Source: Bog-473 sp963791995
GTDB lineage: Bacteria > Actinomycetota > Acidimicrobiia > Acidimicrobiales > RAAP-2
Direction of reading: 5' to 3'
Assembly: GCA_963791995.1 (NCBI GenBank)
Contig: CAWBUQ010000001.1
Span: forward strand, 558,001-622,000
Length of the DNA: 64,000 nucleotides
The notes under the pieces were generated by a model, which saw only the letters and a program-made list of their open reading frames with translations, had not been told where the DNA came from and searched no databases. This document shows, piece by piece, positions 1-10,071 of the stretch. Position 1 is the first letter of the stretch, and every line of letters starts with the position of its first letter. A program made the translations under genes and the position numbers.

Positions 1-2232
1 ATGGGCGGGATGGCTTCGACGATCTCGGCCACCGACGTCGTGCTCCGGCCCAGCAAAAAGACCAGGCGGGCCAGGGCGGCCGCGGCGTCGAAGGCGGGCA
101 TGAAGGTCGGGAAGACGTACCCGCCCCGGCGGTCCGAGGCGAAGGACACGCCCCCGCTCGCAGCCGCCCCGAGCAGCCCCGAGGGGGAGAGCGGCGTCAG
201 CGCGAGTGTGATGCCCAGCTCCTCGCAGCGGCGCCGCGTCCGGTCGCTCGCGGTGACCGGCAGCGCGGCGCGCTGGATCTGGCCCGCGCCCGACAGCAAC
301 TCGATGAAGACCATCAACGCCTCGTCGTCGCTCAGCACGTGCCCGCGCCCGTCAATGAGGGTCAGCCGCTCACCGCCGGCGTCGATCACCGCGCCGAGGT
401 CGGCACCCGAGCCGCGCACCGCGTCGGCGACGCGCGCCTCGCTCACGATGCGATCCACAGAGATCATCCCCGGCGTCTGCGCGAATGGGTTGATGCTCAG
501 CACGTCGGCCGTGACCTTGGAGAGCAGGTTCGGCATGACGAAGCTCGCCGCGCCGTAGGAGAGGTCGAGCACCAGCTTGACCTCCCGGCCGCCGTCGGGC
601 CGCAGCCCGAACGCGTCGACCACGTCCGCCGTGTACAGCTCGATGGTGCGCGGTGAGAAATCGATGTCGCCGATGTCGCCCGCGGTGACCCGTCGGAACT
701 CCTCGCGGTGGTACATGCGCTCGACCCGTCGCTGATCGTTCTCGGACAGGTCGATGCCGCGCTGATCGAACAAGCGGATCACGACGGACTGCGGGTCGTC
801 GGGGCTCAGGCGCACCGTCAGGCCGGCGCGGTTGCCCCGCATGCGCACGTGGTGCTGGGTGACCGGCACCGTCGCCAGCTCGAGGTCGTTCACGTTGACG
901 CCGACCGAGTTGCACCCGACCATCAGTGCGCGCTTGAGCACCCGCGCCACGCGGCTCGTGTCACGCGAGGCGGTGATGTACGTGCCCTTCTCGAATCCCG
1001 ACGCCCACGCCTTGGCGAGGCGGACGGCGAGCTCGGGGCTGATGTCCACGTTGGCGATGCCCTGGACGCCCTCGGGTCCGAAGAGGGTGCGGGAGCCGCC
1101 GGACTCCCACACGATGGAGGCGTTCACCTGCGCGGCCGCCTCGACCACCTTGTAGGGGTAGACCTTGACGTCGCCGCGGACCTCGGCATGGGCGCCGACC
1201 AGGCACCCCTCCCCCACCACGGCACCGGGCTCCACCCGGGCGCCGGTGCGCAGGTCGCACGAACGCCCGAGCACGGCACCCTCGACGCGGGTCGCAGGCC
1301 CGAGATACGAGTTCTCCCCGATCACCGAGCGCTGCAGCTCCGCCCGCTCGGCCACCTGCGTATTGGCGCCGATCGTCGAGTACGCGCCCACGACGACGTC
1401 GTGGTCGATGGTGCAGTTCTCGCCGATGAACGACGGGGAGTCGATGCGCACCGAGGGGTCGATGGAGGACCCCTTGCCCACCCAGATGCCCGGGCGCAGC
1501 TCGAAGCCGGCCACGTCCACCTCGACCTTGCCGTCGAGGATGTCCTCGTGGGCCTTGAGGTAGGCGGCCGTCGTGCCCACGTCCTCCCAGTAGCCGTCGG
1601 CCACGTAGCCGTAGAGCGGGTCGCCCGCCCGGAGCACTTCGGGGAAGACCTCGCTCGAGAAGTCCACGGAGCGCCCTTCGGGGATGAGGTCGAAGATCTG
1701 GGGCTCGAGCACGTAGATCCCGGTGTTGATGGTGTCGCTGAAGACCTGGCCCCAGCCCGGCTTCTCCAAGAAGCGCTCGATCGTCCCGTCCTCACGGGTG
1801 ATGACGATGCCGAACTCGAGCGGGTTCTCCACCGCGCTCAACGCGATGGTCGCCAGCGCCTGGTTCTTCTCGTGGAAGGCGATGACCGACGAGAGGTCGA
1901 TGTCGGTGAGCACGTCGCCCGAGATCACCAAGAAGCGCTCGGTCAGCTGTTCGCCGCGCGTTGCGCACCGATCCCGCCGTGCCGAGGGGCGACTCCTCGG
2001 TCGCATAGGCCATCTGCACGCCGAGCTCGCTGCCGTCACCGAAGTAGCTGCGGATGGCGTTGGGCAAGAACGCGACGGTGACGACGATCTCGGTGATCCC
2101 GTGCCGTCGCAACAGCGAGACGATGTGCTCCATCATCGGCCGCCCGACGAGAGGCAGCATGGGCTTGGGCAGGTTCGAGGTCTGCGGACGCAGACGCGTG
2201 CCTTCACCGCCGGCCATGATGACGGCCTTCAC
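1..2232 (-). CDS. Bifunctional mannose-1-phosphate guanylyltransferase / phosphomannomutase-like protein (3' end outside window)
   Basis: Nucleotide-sugar pyrophosphorylase expected to make an NDP-sugar (probably GDP-mannose) for cell-envelope glycans. The protein opens with the nucleotidyltransferase signature VKAVIMAGGEGTRLRPQT followed by LPKPMLP. A left-handed beta-helix (hexapeptide) region follows at roughly residues 250-350, then a phosphohexomutase-like half that runs off the window edge. This domain order is known from actinobacterial fused ManC/ManB-type proteins; substrate is inferred. The GTG start at 2232 overlaps the pgsA stop (GTGA), so translation is probably coupled. One extra base near position 1958 (after the motif GTAGSVRNA) breaks the frame; downstream the frame is open to the window edge. 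Most likely a sequencing error, because the codons on both sides read as a conserved protein. Confidence 0.8.
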
Positions 2233-2870
2233 GCGGGACGCCCCTTCACGCCGGCGTCTCCTGTGATGTCGGTCTCCGCCTCGGGGCTCCGCCTCGCCGC
2301 CCTGCCATCGCGCAATGCCTTCCTGGCGGGGCCGATGTAGCTGCCCGCGGCGTACCACGCCAGCGCGAGGCCGACGAGCCCGGTGACCCAGCCGATCACC
2401 TTGATGGGTTGCTGCCACGACGCGTCGCCGTAGCCGAGGAGGAAGGTCGGATAGGCGAACATGAGGCCGAACGTGCCCGCCTTGCCGACCCACAACACGT
2501 CAATGCGGGATGCACCGAGCGAGGCGAGCAGCAGGACCATCAACGACACCAGCACCTCGCGGGCAATGGTGGCGAGCCCGAACCACAGCGGCACCGCGCC
2601 GTAGACCAAGATGGAGATCACCGCGGTGCCCACGAGCACGCGGTCGGCAACGGGGTCGAGCACCTTGCCGAGCGTGGTCACCTGCCCGAAACGGCGGGCC
2701 ACATACCCGTCGACCCAGTCTGTCGCGCCGAGGACCGCCAAGAGGATCGCGGCGGCGGTCTGCTCGTGTGCGCCGAAGAGCAACCACACGAAGAGCGGGA
2801 TGCACAAGAGGCGCACCATGGTGACGACGTTGGGGACGGTGAATACCCGGTCCAGCCCTTCGTCGCCCAC
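2229..2870 (-). CDS. pgsA: CDP-diacylglycerol--glycerol-3-phosphate 3-phosphatidyltransferase
   Basis: Membrane enzyme of phospholipid synthesis that joins CDP-diacylglycerol and glycerol-3-phosphate to give phosphatidylglycerol phosphate. The CDP-alcohol phosphatidyltransferase signature D(x2)DG(x2)AR(x8)G(x3)D(x3)D is complete, from DWVDGYVARR to GKVLDPVADR at residues 51-76. Several hydrophobic segments span the rest of its 213 residues, the usual length of the family. The N-terminal VPNVVTMVRL is typical of PgsA. It is transcribed away from the DUF1015 gene and overlaps the next gene by four bases. A related CDP-alcohol transferase with another acceptor (inositol, for example) cannot be fully excluded. 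Confidence 0.88.
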   Translation of the reverse strand: MGDEGLDRVFTVPNVVTMVRLLCIPLFVWLLFGAHEQTAAAILLAVLGATDWVDGYVARRFGQVTTLGKVLDPVADRVLVGTAVISILVYGAVPLWFGLATIAREVLVSLMVLLLASLGASRIDVLWVGKAGTFGLMFAYPTFLLGYGDASWQQPIKVIGWVTGLVGLALAWYAAGSYIGPARKALRDGRAARRSPEAETDITGDAGVKGRPA

Positions 2871-2941
2871 GGCATGAAGTCTACGGGAGGGTCCTTCGGC
2901 GCCCTCGCCGCGGGGTGGCCGTGGTGTGCGAGAGTGGCGAG

Positions 2942-4147
2942 GTGCCTCGCTTCGAACCGTTCAAGGGGCTGCGATACCAGCCCGCACGCGCACCCATCGC
3001 CCAGGTCATCGCCCCGCCCTACGACGTGATCTCCTCGGCCGAGCGGTCGCTCCTGGCCGCACGGAACAAGGCCAACGCCGTGCTCGTCGAGTTGCCCGAG
3101 CCCGATCTCGCCGGCGGGCGCGACCGTTACGCGGTGGCGAGCGACCTGTTCACCCGCTGGCAGGCCACCGGCATCATCGCCGCCGACGCCGAGCCCAGCC
3201 TGTACCCGTACCGGATGACCGACACCGCCGGGCGGGCCACCACCGGGGTGATCGGCGCACTCGGGCTGGCCGAGCCCGGGGCCGAGAGCGACATCCTCCC
3301 GCACGAGCAGACCCTCCCCAAGCCCAAGAGCGACCGGCTCGACCTCCTCCGGGCCACGCGGGCCAACCTCTCCCCCATTTGGGGCCTCTCCATGGCACCT
3401 GGCGTGACCGCCACCTTCGACCCGACCGACGACGATCCGGTGGCCGACGCCTATGACGACGACGGCGTGCGCCACCAGCTCTGGGTGCTCAGCGACCCCG
3501 ACGCGGTGGCCGCGGTCGGCGAGGCCGTGGCCCGGGCGCCCGTGGTGCTCGCCGACGGCCATCACCGCTACGAGACCGCCCGGGCGTACCAAGCCGAGTG
3601 CCGGGCCGCCAACGGCGGCCGGCCCGGGCCCCACGACCTGGTGATGGCCCTGGTGGTGGAGCTGGCGGAGGACCAGCTCACCGTCGGCGCCATCCAGCGG
3701 ACGGTGAGCGGCCTGCCCGAGGGCTTCGACCTGGTGGGCGCACTGGGCGAGTGGTTCGACGTGGTGCGGGCCGGCAACGCCGACGATCGCACCCTCGGGG
3801 CGCTGGCCGACGCCAACTCCCTGGCCCTGGTCACCGGCGGGCGGGCCTACCTCCTGCTCCCCCACGCCGACGTCCACGAGCAGGCGGGCAACGATCTCGA
3901 TTCCAGCCTCATCGCCTCGGTGCTCTCGACCCTGCCGCCTCACGAGGTGACGCACCGCCACAGCGTGGCCGAGGCGATGGAGGCGCTGGCCGACGGCGAG
4001 GGACAGGCGGCCTTCTTGCTCCGGCCGGTCACGGTCAAGCAGATCGACGAGTGGGCCAACGAGCGCCGGCGCATGCCGCCCAAGACCACCTACTTCAGCC
4101 CAAAACCCCGGACCGGCATGGTCTTCCGATCCCTCGACCTTCCCTGA
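2942..4147 (+). CDS. DUF1015 family protein
   Basis: Protein of the DUF1015 family, whose function is unknown. Recognised by the opening PRFEPFKGLRYQ, the IAPPYDVIS motif near residue 25, the PHEQT motif, and the conserved LADGHHRYETA segment near residue 200. The family is about 400 residues, matching the 401 here. GTG at 2942 is preferred because family members begin at this PRFxPF motif; an in-frame GTG at 2915 would add nine residues. The gene is divergent from pgsA and is followed after 10 bases by an SRPBCC gene, suggesting an operon. No frameshift seen. Confidence 0.8.
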   Translation: MPRFEPFKGLRYQPARAPIAQVIAPPYDVISSAERSLLAARNKANAVLVELPEPDLAGGRDRYAVASDLFTRWQATGIIAADAEPSLYPYRMTDTAGRATTGVIGALGLAEPGAESDILPHEQTLPKPKSDRLDLLRATRANLSPIWGLSMAPGVTATFDPTDDDPVADAYDDDGVRHQLWVLSDPDAVAAVGEAVARAPVVLADGHHRYETARAYQAECRAANGGRPGPHDLVMALVVELAEDQLTVGAIQRTVSGLPEGFDLVGALGEWFDVVRAGNADDRTLGALADANSLALVTGGRAYLLLPHADVHEQAGNDLDSSLIASVLSTLPPHEVTHRHSVAEAMEALADGEGQAAFLLRPVTVKQIDEWANERRRMPPKTTYFSPKPRTGMVFRSLDLP

Positions 4148-4157
4148 GGAGCCTTCC

Positions 4158-4632
4158 GTGCACGATTCGGTGACCGTCCACATGGCAGCCCCGCCCGACC
4201 GGGTCTGGTCCCTGGTGAGCGACGTCACCCGCATCGGCAGCTACAGCCCCGAGACCTTCGAGGCGGAGTGGATCGACGGCGCCACCGGGCCCCGCGGTCG
4301 GCGCCCGCTTCCGCGGCCATGTGAAGCGCAACGCCAAGGGCCCGATCTACTGGACGACCTGCACGGTGACCGAGTGCGTCCCGGGCACCACCTTCGCCTT
4401 CGGCGTCGGCGCGCCCGGCAAGACACCACTCAACGTTTGGCGCTACGACATCGTGGCGACCGCCGACGGCTGCGACGTGACCGAGTCCTTCACGCTGCGA
4501 CGGACGCTGGCCCTGCGCCTCTACTGGTCGGTGCTGGGCTGGAGCCGGGGCAAGACCAACCGCAACGGGATGCGCACCACCCTCGAGCGGATCCGAGACG
4601 AGGTCGAGGCAGCCCCGGCCCCGGCGGGTTAG
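4158..4632 (+). CDS. SRPBCC (polyketide cyclase/START-like) family protein, frameshifted
   Basis: Small helix-grip protein that probably binds a hydrophobic ligand; the ligand is unknown. It starts HDSVTVHMAAPPDRVWSLVSD, the usual first strand and helix of the SRPBCC fold, and continues in a second frame with WTTCTVTECVPGTTFAF and GVGAPGKTP. The two parts join at about 4297, where a CCCC run has one base too many; removing one C gives GPAVGARFRGHVKRN, as expected for the family. GTG start at 4158, 10 bases after the DUF1015 stop. Probably an intact gene with a sequencing error. Confidence 0.7.
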
Positions 4633-4706
4633 CCGGGACGCGGCGGGTTCGCGGCGGGTTCGGGGGGTTGGCGGCGGGTGAGAGGACGCAGGAGGGAGAG
4701 CGACAC

Positions 4707-5069
4707 ATGGTGGACGAAGGCCGGCCGATTTCGTACATGGCCCTGGAGGTCGGGACCCCGGTCCTCACCTTCTCGGGCACCGAGTTCGGGAAGGTCGAGC
4801 ACGTCCTGACCGTGCCCGAGCTCGACCTGTTCGACGGTATCGCCGTCAAGACGCACCACCACGGCGTGCGCTTCATCGACCGCGACCAGGTCCGCGACAT
4901 CACGACCGCCGCCGTCACGTGCGCCATCAGCGACGAGCAGGTCGACTCGCTCCCCGAGCCGAGCGGTCCACTCGTCTTGCATCCCGACACCGCCCGTGAC
5001 GAGGGCCCTTCGCTCTCCGCCCGCTGGGGACGGCTGTTCGGACGCGAGCACTGGAAGGAGCTCGAGTAA
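4707..5069 (+). CDS. PRC-barrel-like domain protein
   Basis: A 120-residue cytoplasmic protein. The segment GTPVLTFSGTEFGKVEHVL followed by DLFDGIAVKT and VRFIDRDQVRDI resembles a PRC-barrel beta domain, found in RimM and in small regulatory or RNA-associated proteins. The C-terminal part is not recognised. ATG at 4707 has a good ribosome site (GGAGGGAGAG at 4691). It follows the SRPBCC gene in the same direction. Function cannot be named. Confidence 0.6.
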   Translation: MVDEGRPISYMALEVGTPVLTFSGTEFGKVEHVLTVPELDLFDGIAVKTHHHGVRFIDRDQVRDITTAAVTCAISDEQVDSLPEPSGPLVLHPDTARDEGPSLSARWGRLFGREHWKELE

Positions 5070-5097
5070 CGCGCTGGCGCCGCAGGGACGGCCCCGC

Positions 5098-5743
5098 GTG
5101 AACGCCTCGCCTCCCCCATCGGCGCTGACCGAGAGCCGCCGGCGGGAGTGCGCCGCGGTCCTCGCCTCGGCCACGGCGTGGGTCTCGACCCGCGCCGACG
5201 TCGCCGGCCTCGGCCTGGCCGGCTCCTGGGCCCGCGACGCGGCGACGATGGCTTCCGACGTCGACCTGGTCGTCCTGACCGATCAACCCGAGCTCTACAT
5301 CGCGGCGACCGCATGGATCGAGCCGGCCACCGGGTCGAGCGGCGACCGTCGTGCGAACCCAGGCGTGGGGCCCGCTGACCGAGCGCCGGGTGCAGCTGGC
5401 CTCGGGCTTGGTGGTCGAGTGGGGGTTCGCGCCACGCAGCTGGGCCGACGTGGCGCCGCTCGACGACGGGACGGCGCGGGTGGTCGCCGACGGCTTCGCC
5501 GTGCTCTACGACCCCTTCGGGCTCTTGGAGGGGCTGGTCGCCGCCGTGCGCGGCGCGGACCTGAGCGCCCGCGCCCGCCGCTTCGAGACTCAGTCCACCG
5601 TCCAGCTCGAGCCTGATCGAAGCAGCGCGCCGAGATCACCGAGCCCGCGCTTTGCCTGGGCGTCGGTGATCTGCTCGGCCATCTGGCTGCCGTACTCGGG
5701 ACGCTCGACGGCCCGGAACACGCCGATCGGCGTGGGCTCGTAG
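5098..5743 (+). CDS. Nucleotidyltransferase-fold protein, frameshifted
   Basis: Predicted nucleotidyltransferase of the aminoglycoside-adenylyltransferase/KNTase superfamily. The segment GLAGSWARDAATMASDVDLVVLTD has the G-S-x-A-R ... S-D-x-D core of that fold, with the two metal-binding Asp residues. A second frame from about 5342 continues with TQAWGPLTERRVQLASGLVVEWGFA and ends at 5743; joining the frames gives a normal-sized protein of about 215 residues. GTG start at 5098. Its 3' end overlaps the convergent korB gene by about 150 bases, so the true end may be earlier if another frameshift lies near 5620. Substrate unknown. Confidence 0.55.
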
Positions 5744-6682
5744 GGGCCGCGGGCCAGGCGGGACAGCGCGAAGGCCAGCCCCGGGTCGCCCGCTTCTCGT
5801 CGTGCACGAGCAGCGCGTCCTGCCCGACCTCGGCCACCGACACGATCTCGAGGCTGCCGTCGGAGCGCTGCACCACGCCGCGTTCCTCACCCTCGGCACC
5901 GAAGACGATCGGCTGCCCGTGCTGGAGCGGGATCAGCATGTTGGACCGGGCGTCGCGGCTGGTGATCTTCTCGAAGGCGCCGTCGTTGAAGACGTTGCAG
6001 TTCTGCAGCACCTCGACGAAGGCGGCGCCGTTGTGCTCGTGGGCCCGGCGGAAGGTCTCCTGCATGTGGGCGCGGTCCATGTCGTGGGTGCGGGCCACGA
6101 ACGTGGCCTCGGCGCCCAGGGCGAGCGAGACCGGGTTGAACGGGGTGTCGACCGAGCCGAACGGCGTCGACTTGGTCACCTTGGCCACTTCGGAGGTCGG
6201 CGAGTACTGGCCCTTGGTCAGCCCGTAGATCTGGTTGTTGAACATCAAGATGTTCAGGCGCACGTTGCGGCGCAGGGCGTGGATCAGGTGGTTGCCCCCG
6301 ATGGAGAGCGCGTCGCCGTCGCCCGAGATGACCCACACGTCGAGGTCGGGCCGGGTCGTGGCGAGCCCGGTGGCGATGGCCGGGGCCCGACCGTGGATCG
6401 AGTGCATCCCGTAGGTGTTCATGTAGTACGGGAAGCGCGCCGCACAGCCGATGCCCGAGAGGAAGACCGTGTTCTCGCGCCGCACCCCGAGGTCGGGCAT
6501 GAGCATCTGGACGGCGGCGAGGATGGAGTAGTCACCGCAGCCCGGGCACCAGCGCACCTCCTGGTCGCTGGTCCAGTCCTTGCGGCTGGTGACGGGGACG
6601 GCCGTCGCGACGGCGCCGTTGCCGTTTGCGTTGCCGTTCGCCGGCTGCCGTTGCCGTTGGTGGCGCCGTTGGACTCGCTCAT
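5590..6682 (-). CDS. korB: 2-oxoacid:ferredoxin oxidoreductase, beta subunit, frameshifted
   Basis: Thiamine-diphosphate subunit of a two-subunit 2-oxoacid (probably 2-oxoglutarate) ferredoxin oxidoreductase, which decarboxylates the oxoacid to acyl-CoA and reduces ferredoxin. Seen: WCPGCGDYSIL, GIGCAARFPYYMNTYGMHSIHGRAP and the TPP/Mg motif GDGDALSIGGNH, then NNQIYGLTKGQYSPTS. ATG at 6682 overlaps the korA stop (ATGA). Frame breaks near 6645 (in a low-complexity Gly/Asn stretch) and near 5790; in the corrected frame the protein ends at 5590. The KorAB architecture, with gamma fused to alpha, supports 2-oxoglutarate over pyruvate, but substrate is inferred. Confidence 0.85.
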
Positions 6683-8557
6683 GACTTCCCTCCGAGCAGC
6701 GCCGTGATGGCGGCCTCGATCTCTCCGACGCGGAACGGCACGCCCTGCATCTTCGACATGGTCTGCGCGTCCACCAGGAACTCGGCCCGCAGGATGCGGC
6801 TCAGCTGGCCGAGGTTGATCTCGGGCACCAGGATCTGGGTGTAGCGCCCGAGTACCTCGTCGAGGTTGGGCGGCAACGGGTTGAGATGGCGCAGGTGGAC
6901 GTGGGCGGCCTTCATGCCACGGGCCCTGACACGCTTGACCCCGGCGAAGACGGCCGCGTAGGTCGAACCCCAGCTCACGAGCAGGAGCTGTGCGTCGCCG
7001 GTCTCGTCGTTCACGTCCACCGGCGGGATGTCCGCCGCGATCCCGGCGATCTTGTCGCGGCGCAGGTGCACCATGCGCTCGTGGTTGACGCCCTCGTAGG
7101 ACACGTTGCCGCTGCCGTCGGCCTTCTCGAGGCCGCCGATGCGGTGCTCGAGGCCGGGCAGGCCCGGCGGGGCCCAGGGGCGGGCCAGGGTCTCGGCGTC
7201 ACGGACGTAGGGCCAGAAGCTCTGGTTGCCGTCTCCGTCGGCGTGGTTGGGCTCGGAGGCGAACTCCGGGTCGATCGGCTCGAGCGCATCGAGGTCGGGC
7301 AGGCGCCAGGGCTCGGCACCGTTGGCCAGGTAGCCGTCGGAGAGCAGGATGACCGGCGTCCGGTACTTCACCGCCAGGCGCACCGCCTCGATGGCGGTGG
7401 CGAAGCAGTCGCTCGGCGTCTGGGGCGCGACGATGGGCAGCGGCGCCTCGCCGTGGCGCCCGTACATGGCGTGGAGCAGGTCGGCCTGCTCGGTCTTGGT
7501 GGGCAGACCGGTCGAGGGCCCGCCGCGCTGGACGTCGACGATGACCAGCGGCAGCTCGAGGTTGATGGCGAGACCGACGGTCTCGGACTTGAGGTCGAGG
7601 CCGGGACCACTGGTCGTGGTGACGCCGAGTGCCCCGCCGAAGGCCGCGCCCAGGGCGGCGCCGATGCCGGCGATCTCGTCCTCGGCCTGGAAGGTGCGGA
7701 CGCCGAACTCCTTGCGCCGGCTCAGCTCGTGGAGGATGTCCGAGGCCGGGGTGATCGGGTAGCTGCCCGAGGAACAGGAGCAGGCCGGCCAGCCGGGACG
7801 CCGTGATGAGGCCCCAGGCCAGCGCCTGGTTGCCGGTGACCTGGACGTACTCGCCCTTCTCGAAGGTGGCCGGCTTGACCTCGTAGTTGGACTCGAAGAG
7901 CTCGGCCGTCTCGCCGAAGTCGTAGCCGGCCCGGAAGGCCCGGGTGTTGGCGTCGGCGACCTGGGGCCGCCCGCCGAAGCGCTCGGAGATCCACTCGACG
8001 GTCGGCTCGACCGGGCGGGTGTACATCCAGCTGATGAGCCCGAGGGCGAAGAAGTTCTTGGAGCGCTCCGCGTCGCGGGGCTTGACGCCGGCCTCCTTGC
8101 AGACCTCCTGGGTGATGGAGGTCATGGGCACCTCGTAGACCGTGTAGGCCGCGAGGGAGCCGTCGGTCAGCGGGTTGGCGCCGTAGCCGGCCTTGGTCAG
8201 GTCGCGCTCCTCGAAGGAGTCGCTGTTGACGATGAGGACCGTTCCCTTGGCCATCAGGTCGATGTTGGCCTTCAGCGCGGCCGGGTTCATGGCCACCAGC
8301 ACGTTGGGCGCGTCGCCCGGGGTCAAGATGTCGTGGTCCGAAATGTGGACCTGGAAGGCGGAGACGCCGTTGACGGTGCCGGCGGGGGCCCGGATCTCGG
8401 CCGGGAAGTCCGGGAAGGTGGACAGGTCGTTGCCCAGCAGGGCGCTACTCGTGGTGAAGCGGTCGCCGGTCAGCTGCATGCCGTCGCCGGAGTCCCCGGC
8501 GAAACGCACGATGACCTGGTCCAACTGCTCCGTCACGTGTTGCGTTCCCGATGCCAC
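6679..8557 (-). CDS. korA: 2-oxoacid:ferredoxin oxidoreductase, fused gamma-alpha subunit, frameshifted
   Basis: Alpha subunit of the KorAB enzyme with the gamma domain at its N-terminus. Residues 1-190 contain the gamma-type opening VIVRFAGDSGDGMQLTG and FPDFPAEIRAPAGTVNGV. The alpha half has NQALAWGL, a SYPITPASDIL segment and GVTTTSGPGLDLKSE, then STGLPTKTEQADL. One extra G at about 7767 (LFLG|SYPITP junction) shifts the frame; both sides read as conserved protein, so this is probably an error. It is the first gene of the korA-korB pair, with a 4-base overlap to korB. The 250 bases upstream hold no gene. Confidence 0.87.
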
Positions 8558-8809
8558 GGGCTGCCTCGTCTCATGTCGTGGACGTGGAGACGCCCTGGCT
8601 CAGCGCAGCGGGCCTCCTGGCACGCCCCGCCGACGCGGCGCGCGGCAATCTCCGTCCGAATTCGTTCGTTGCTCCCGATCCTAATCCCGGCCCGGGGTGG
8701 CCCCTCTTCATGCAAGCTTCATCTGCAGTCCTGCAGGCTGGCCCGGACGCCTCGGGATCCGGGCGCCGAGGACCGGTCGAGGCGGCCCGTCAGGATCGGG
8801 GCGATCGCT

Positions 8810-9872
8810 TCAGGCGATGGTGACGTCGGGGCTCGAGGTAGACGTCCTGGATGCTGTGGATCAGGGCCGCGCCCTCGTCCATCGGACGTTGGAAGGCCTT
8901 GCGGCCGACGATGAGTCCCATGCCGCCGGCGCGCTTGTTGATCACCGCGGTGCGCACGGCCTGGGCCAGGTCGCTGTCGCCCTTGGACTCGCCGCCCGAG
9001 TTGATGAGGCCGATGCGGCCGGCGTAGCAGTTGACGACCTGCCAGCGGGTGAGGTCGATCGGGTTGTCCGTGGTCAGCTCGTCGTAGACGAGCGGGTCGG
9101 TCTTGCCGAAGCCGATCGCCGTGTAGCCGCCGTTGTTCTCGGGCTGCTTCTGCTTGATGATGTCGGCCTCGATCGTCACGCCCATGTGGTTGGCCTGGCC
9201 GGTCAGGTCGGCCGAGACCTCGTAATTGACGCCGTCCTTCTTGAAGGCGCGGGTTGCGCAGGTAGCACCACAGCACGGTGAACATGCCGAGGCGGTGCGC
9301 CTCGGCGAAGGCCTCGCTCACCTGCTGGAGCTCGCGGTCCATGTCGTCGGAGCCGAAGTAGATGGTGGCGCCCACGCCCACGCGCCGAGGTCGGCCGCCT
9401 GGCGGACCGAGCCGAACATGATCTGGTCGTACGTGTCGGGTGTGTGCAAGAACGCGTTGTGGTTCAGCTTCACGATGAAGGGGATCCGGTGCACGTATTT
9501 GCGCGAGGCGAGGCCGAGGGTGCCGAGCGTGGTCGCCACCGCATTGCACTCGCCGGCCAGTGCGAGCTCGAGCAGGTTCAGCGGGTCGAAGTAGGCCGGG
9601 TTCTTCGAGAAGCTCGCCGCGGCGGAGTGCTCGATGCCTTGGTCGACCGGGAGGATGGAGACGTAGCCCGTGCCGCCCAGCCGGCCGTGGTTGAACAGCG
9701 TCCCGAGGTTGCGCAACACGTTCGGGTTGCGGTCGCTGTTCGTGAAGACACGGTCGAGGTAGTCGGGACCGGGCAAGGTCAGGTTGTCCGCCGGGAACGC
9801 CTTGGCCGTATAGGACAGCAGGGCGTCCGCGTCGTCGCCGAGGAGCGCGTGGAGGTCGGGGCTCGTGCTCAT
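8810..9872 (-). CDS. Class I fructose-bisphosphate aldolase (FbaB/DhnA type), frameshifted
   Basis: Glycolytic/gluconeogenic aldolase that cleaves fructose 1,6-bisphosphate. Recognised by GYVSILPVDQGIEHSAAASF, NAVATTLGTLG and IPFIVKLNHNAFL in the N-terminal part, and YAGRIGLINSGGES with AGGMGLIVGRKAFQRP near the C-terminus. These are typical of the long DhnA-type class I enzymes of about 350 residues. Three frame breaks are visible: near 9380 (GCGTGGGCGTGGG), near 9250 and in CCCC near 8838. With these corrected the protein ends ...EPDVTIA at 8810. ATG at 9872. All breaks look like indel errors because each flank is conserved. Confidence 0.82.
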
Positions 9873-10071
9873 GGGCCCAGCCTACCGGAGGGTAACCGGG
9901 CCTTCTTTCGAAGCAAGCGGGGGCGCATCGTCGCCGTTCTGCCCACATTCCGCGCTGCAGATCAACTTCAGAAAAATCGAGGCGCGGGTGACGCGTCATC
10001 GCGGGTACTCGGCCCTTACGCTGAGGGGCGTCGGAACCGGGTTGGCGACGCTGTTGCTGCGAGCGGAGGCT

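Noticed and set aside
708..2081. 457-codon plus-strand ORF opposite the sugar nucleotidyltransferase
   Set aside because: Histidine/valine/aspartate-rich shadow; the minus strand has the real domains.
2678..4234. 518-codon minus-strand ORF opposite the DUF1015 gene
   Set aside because: Antisense shadow caused by GC-rich codon bias; the plus strand encodes a recognisable DUF1015 protein.
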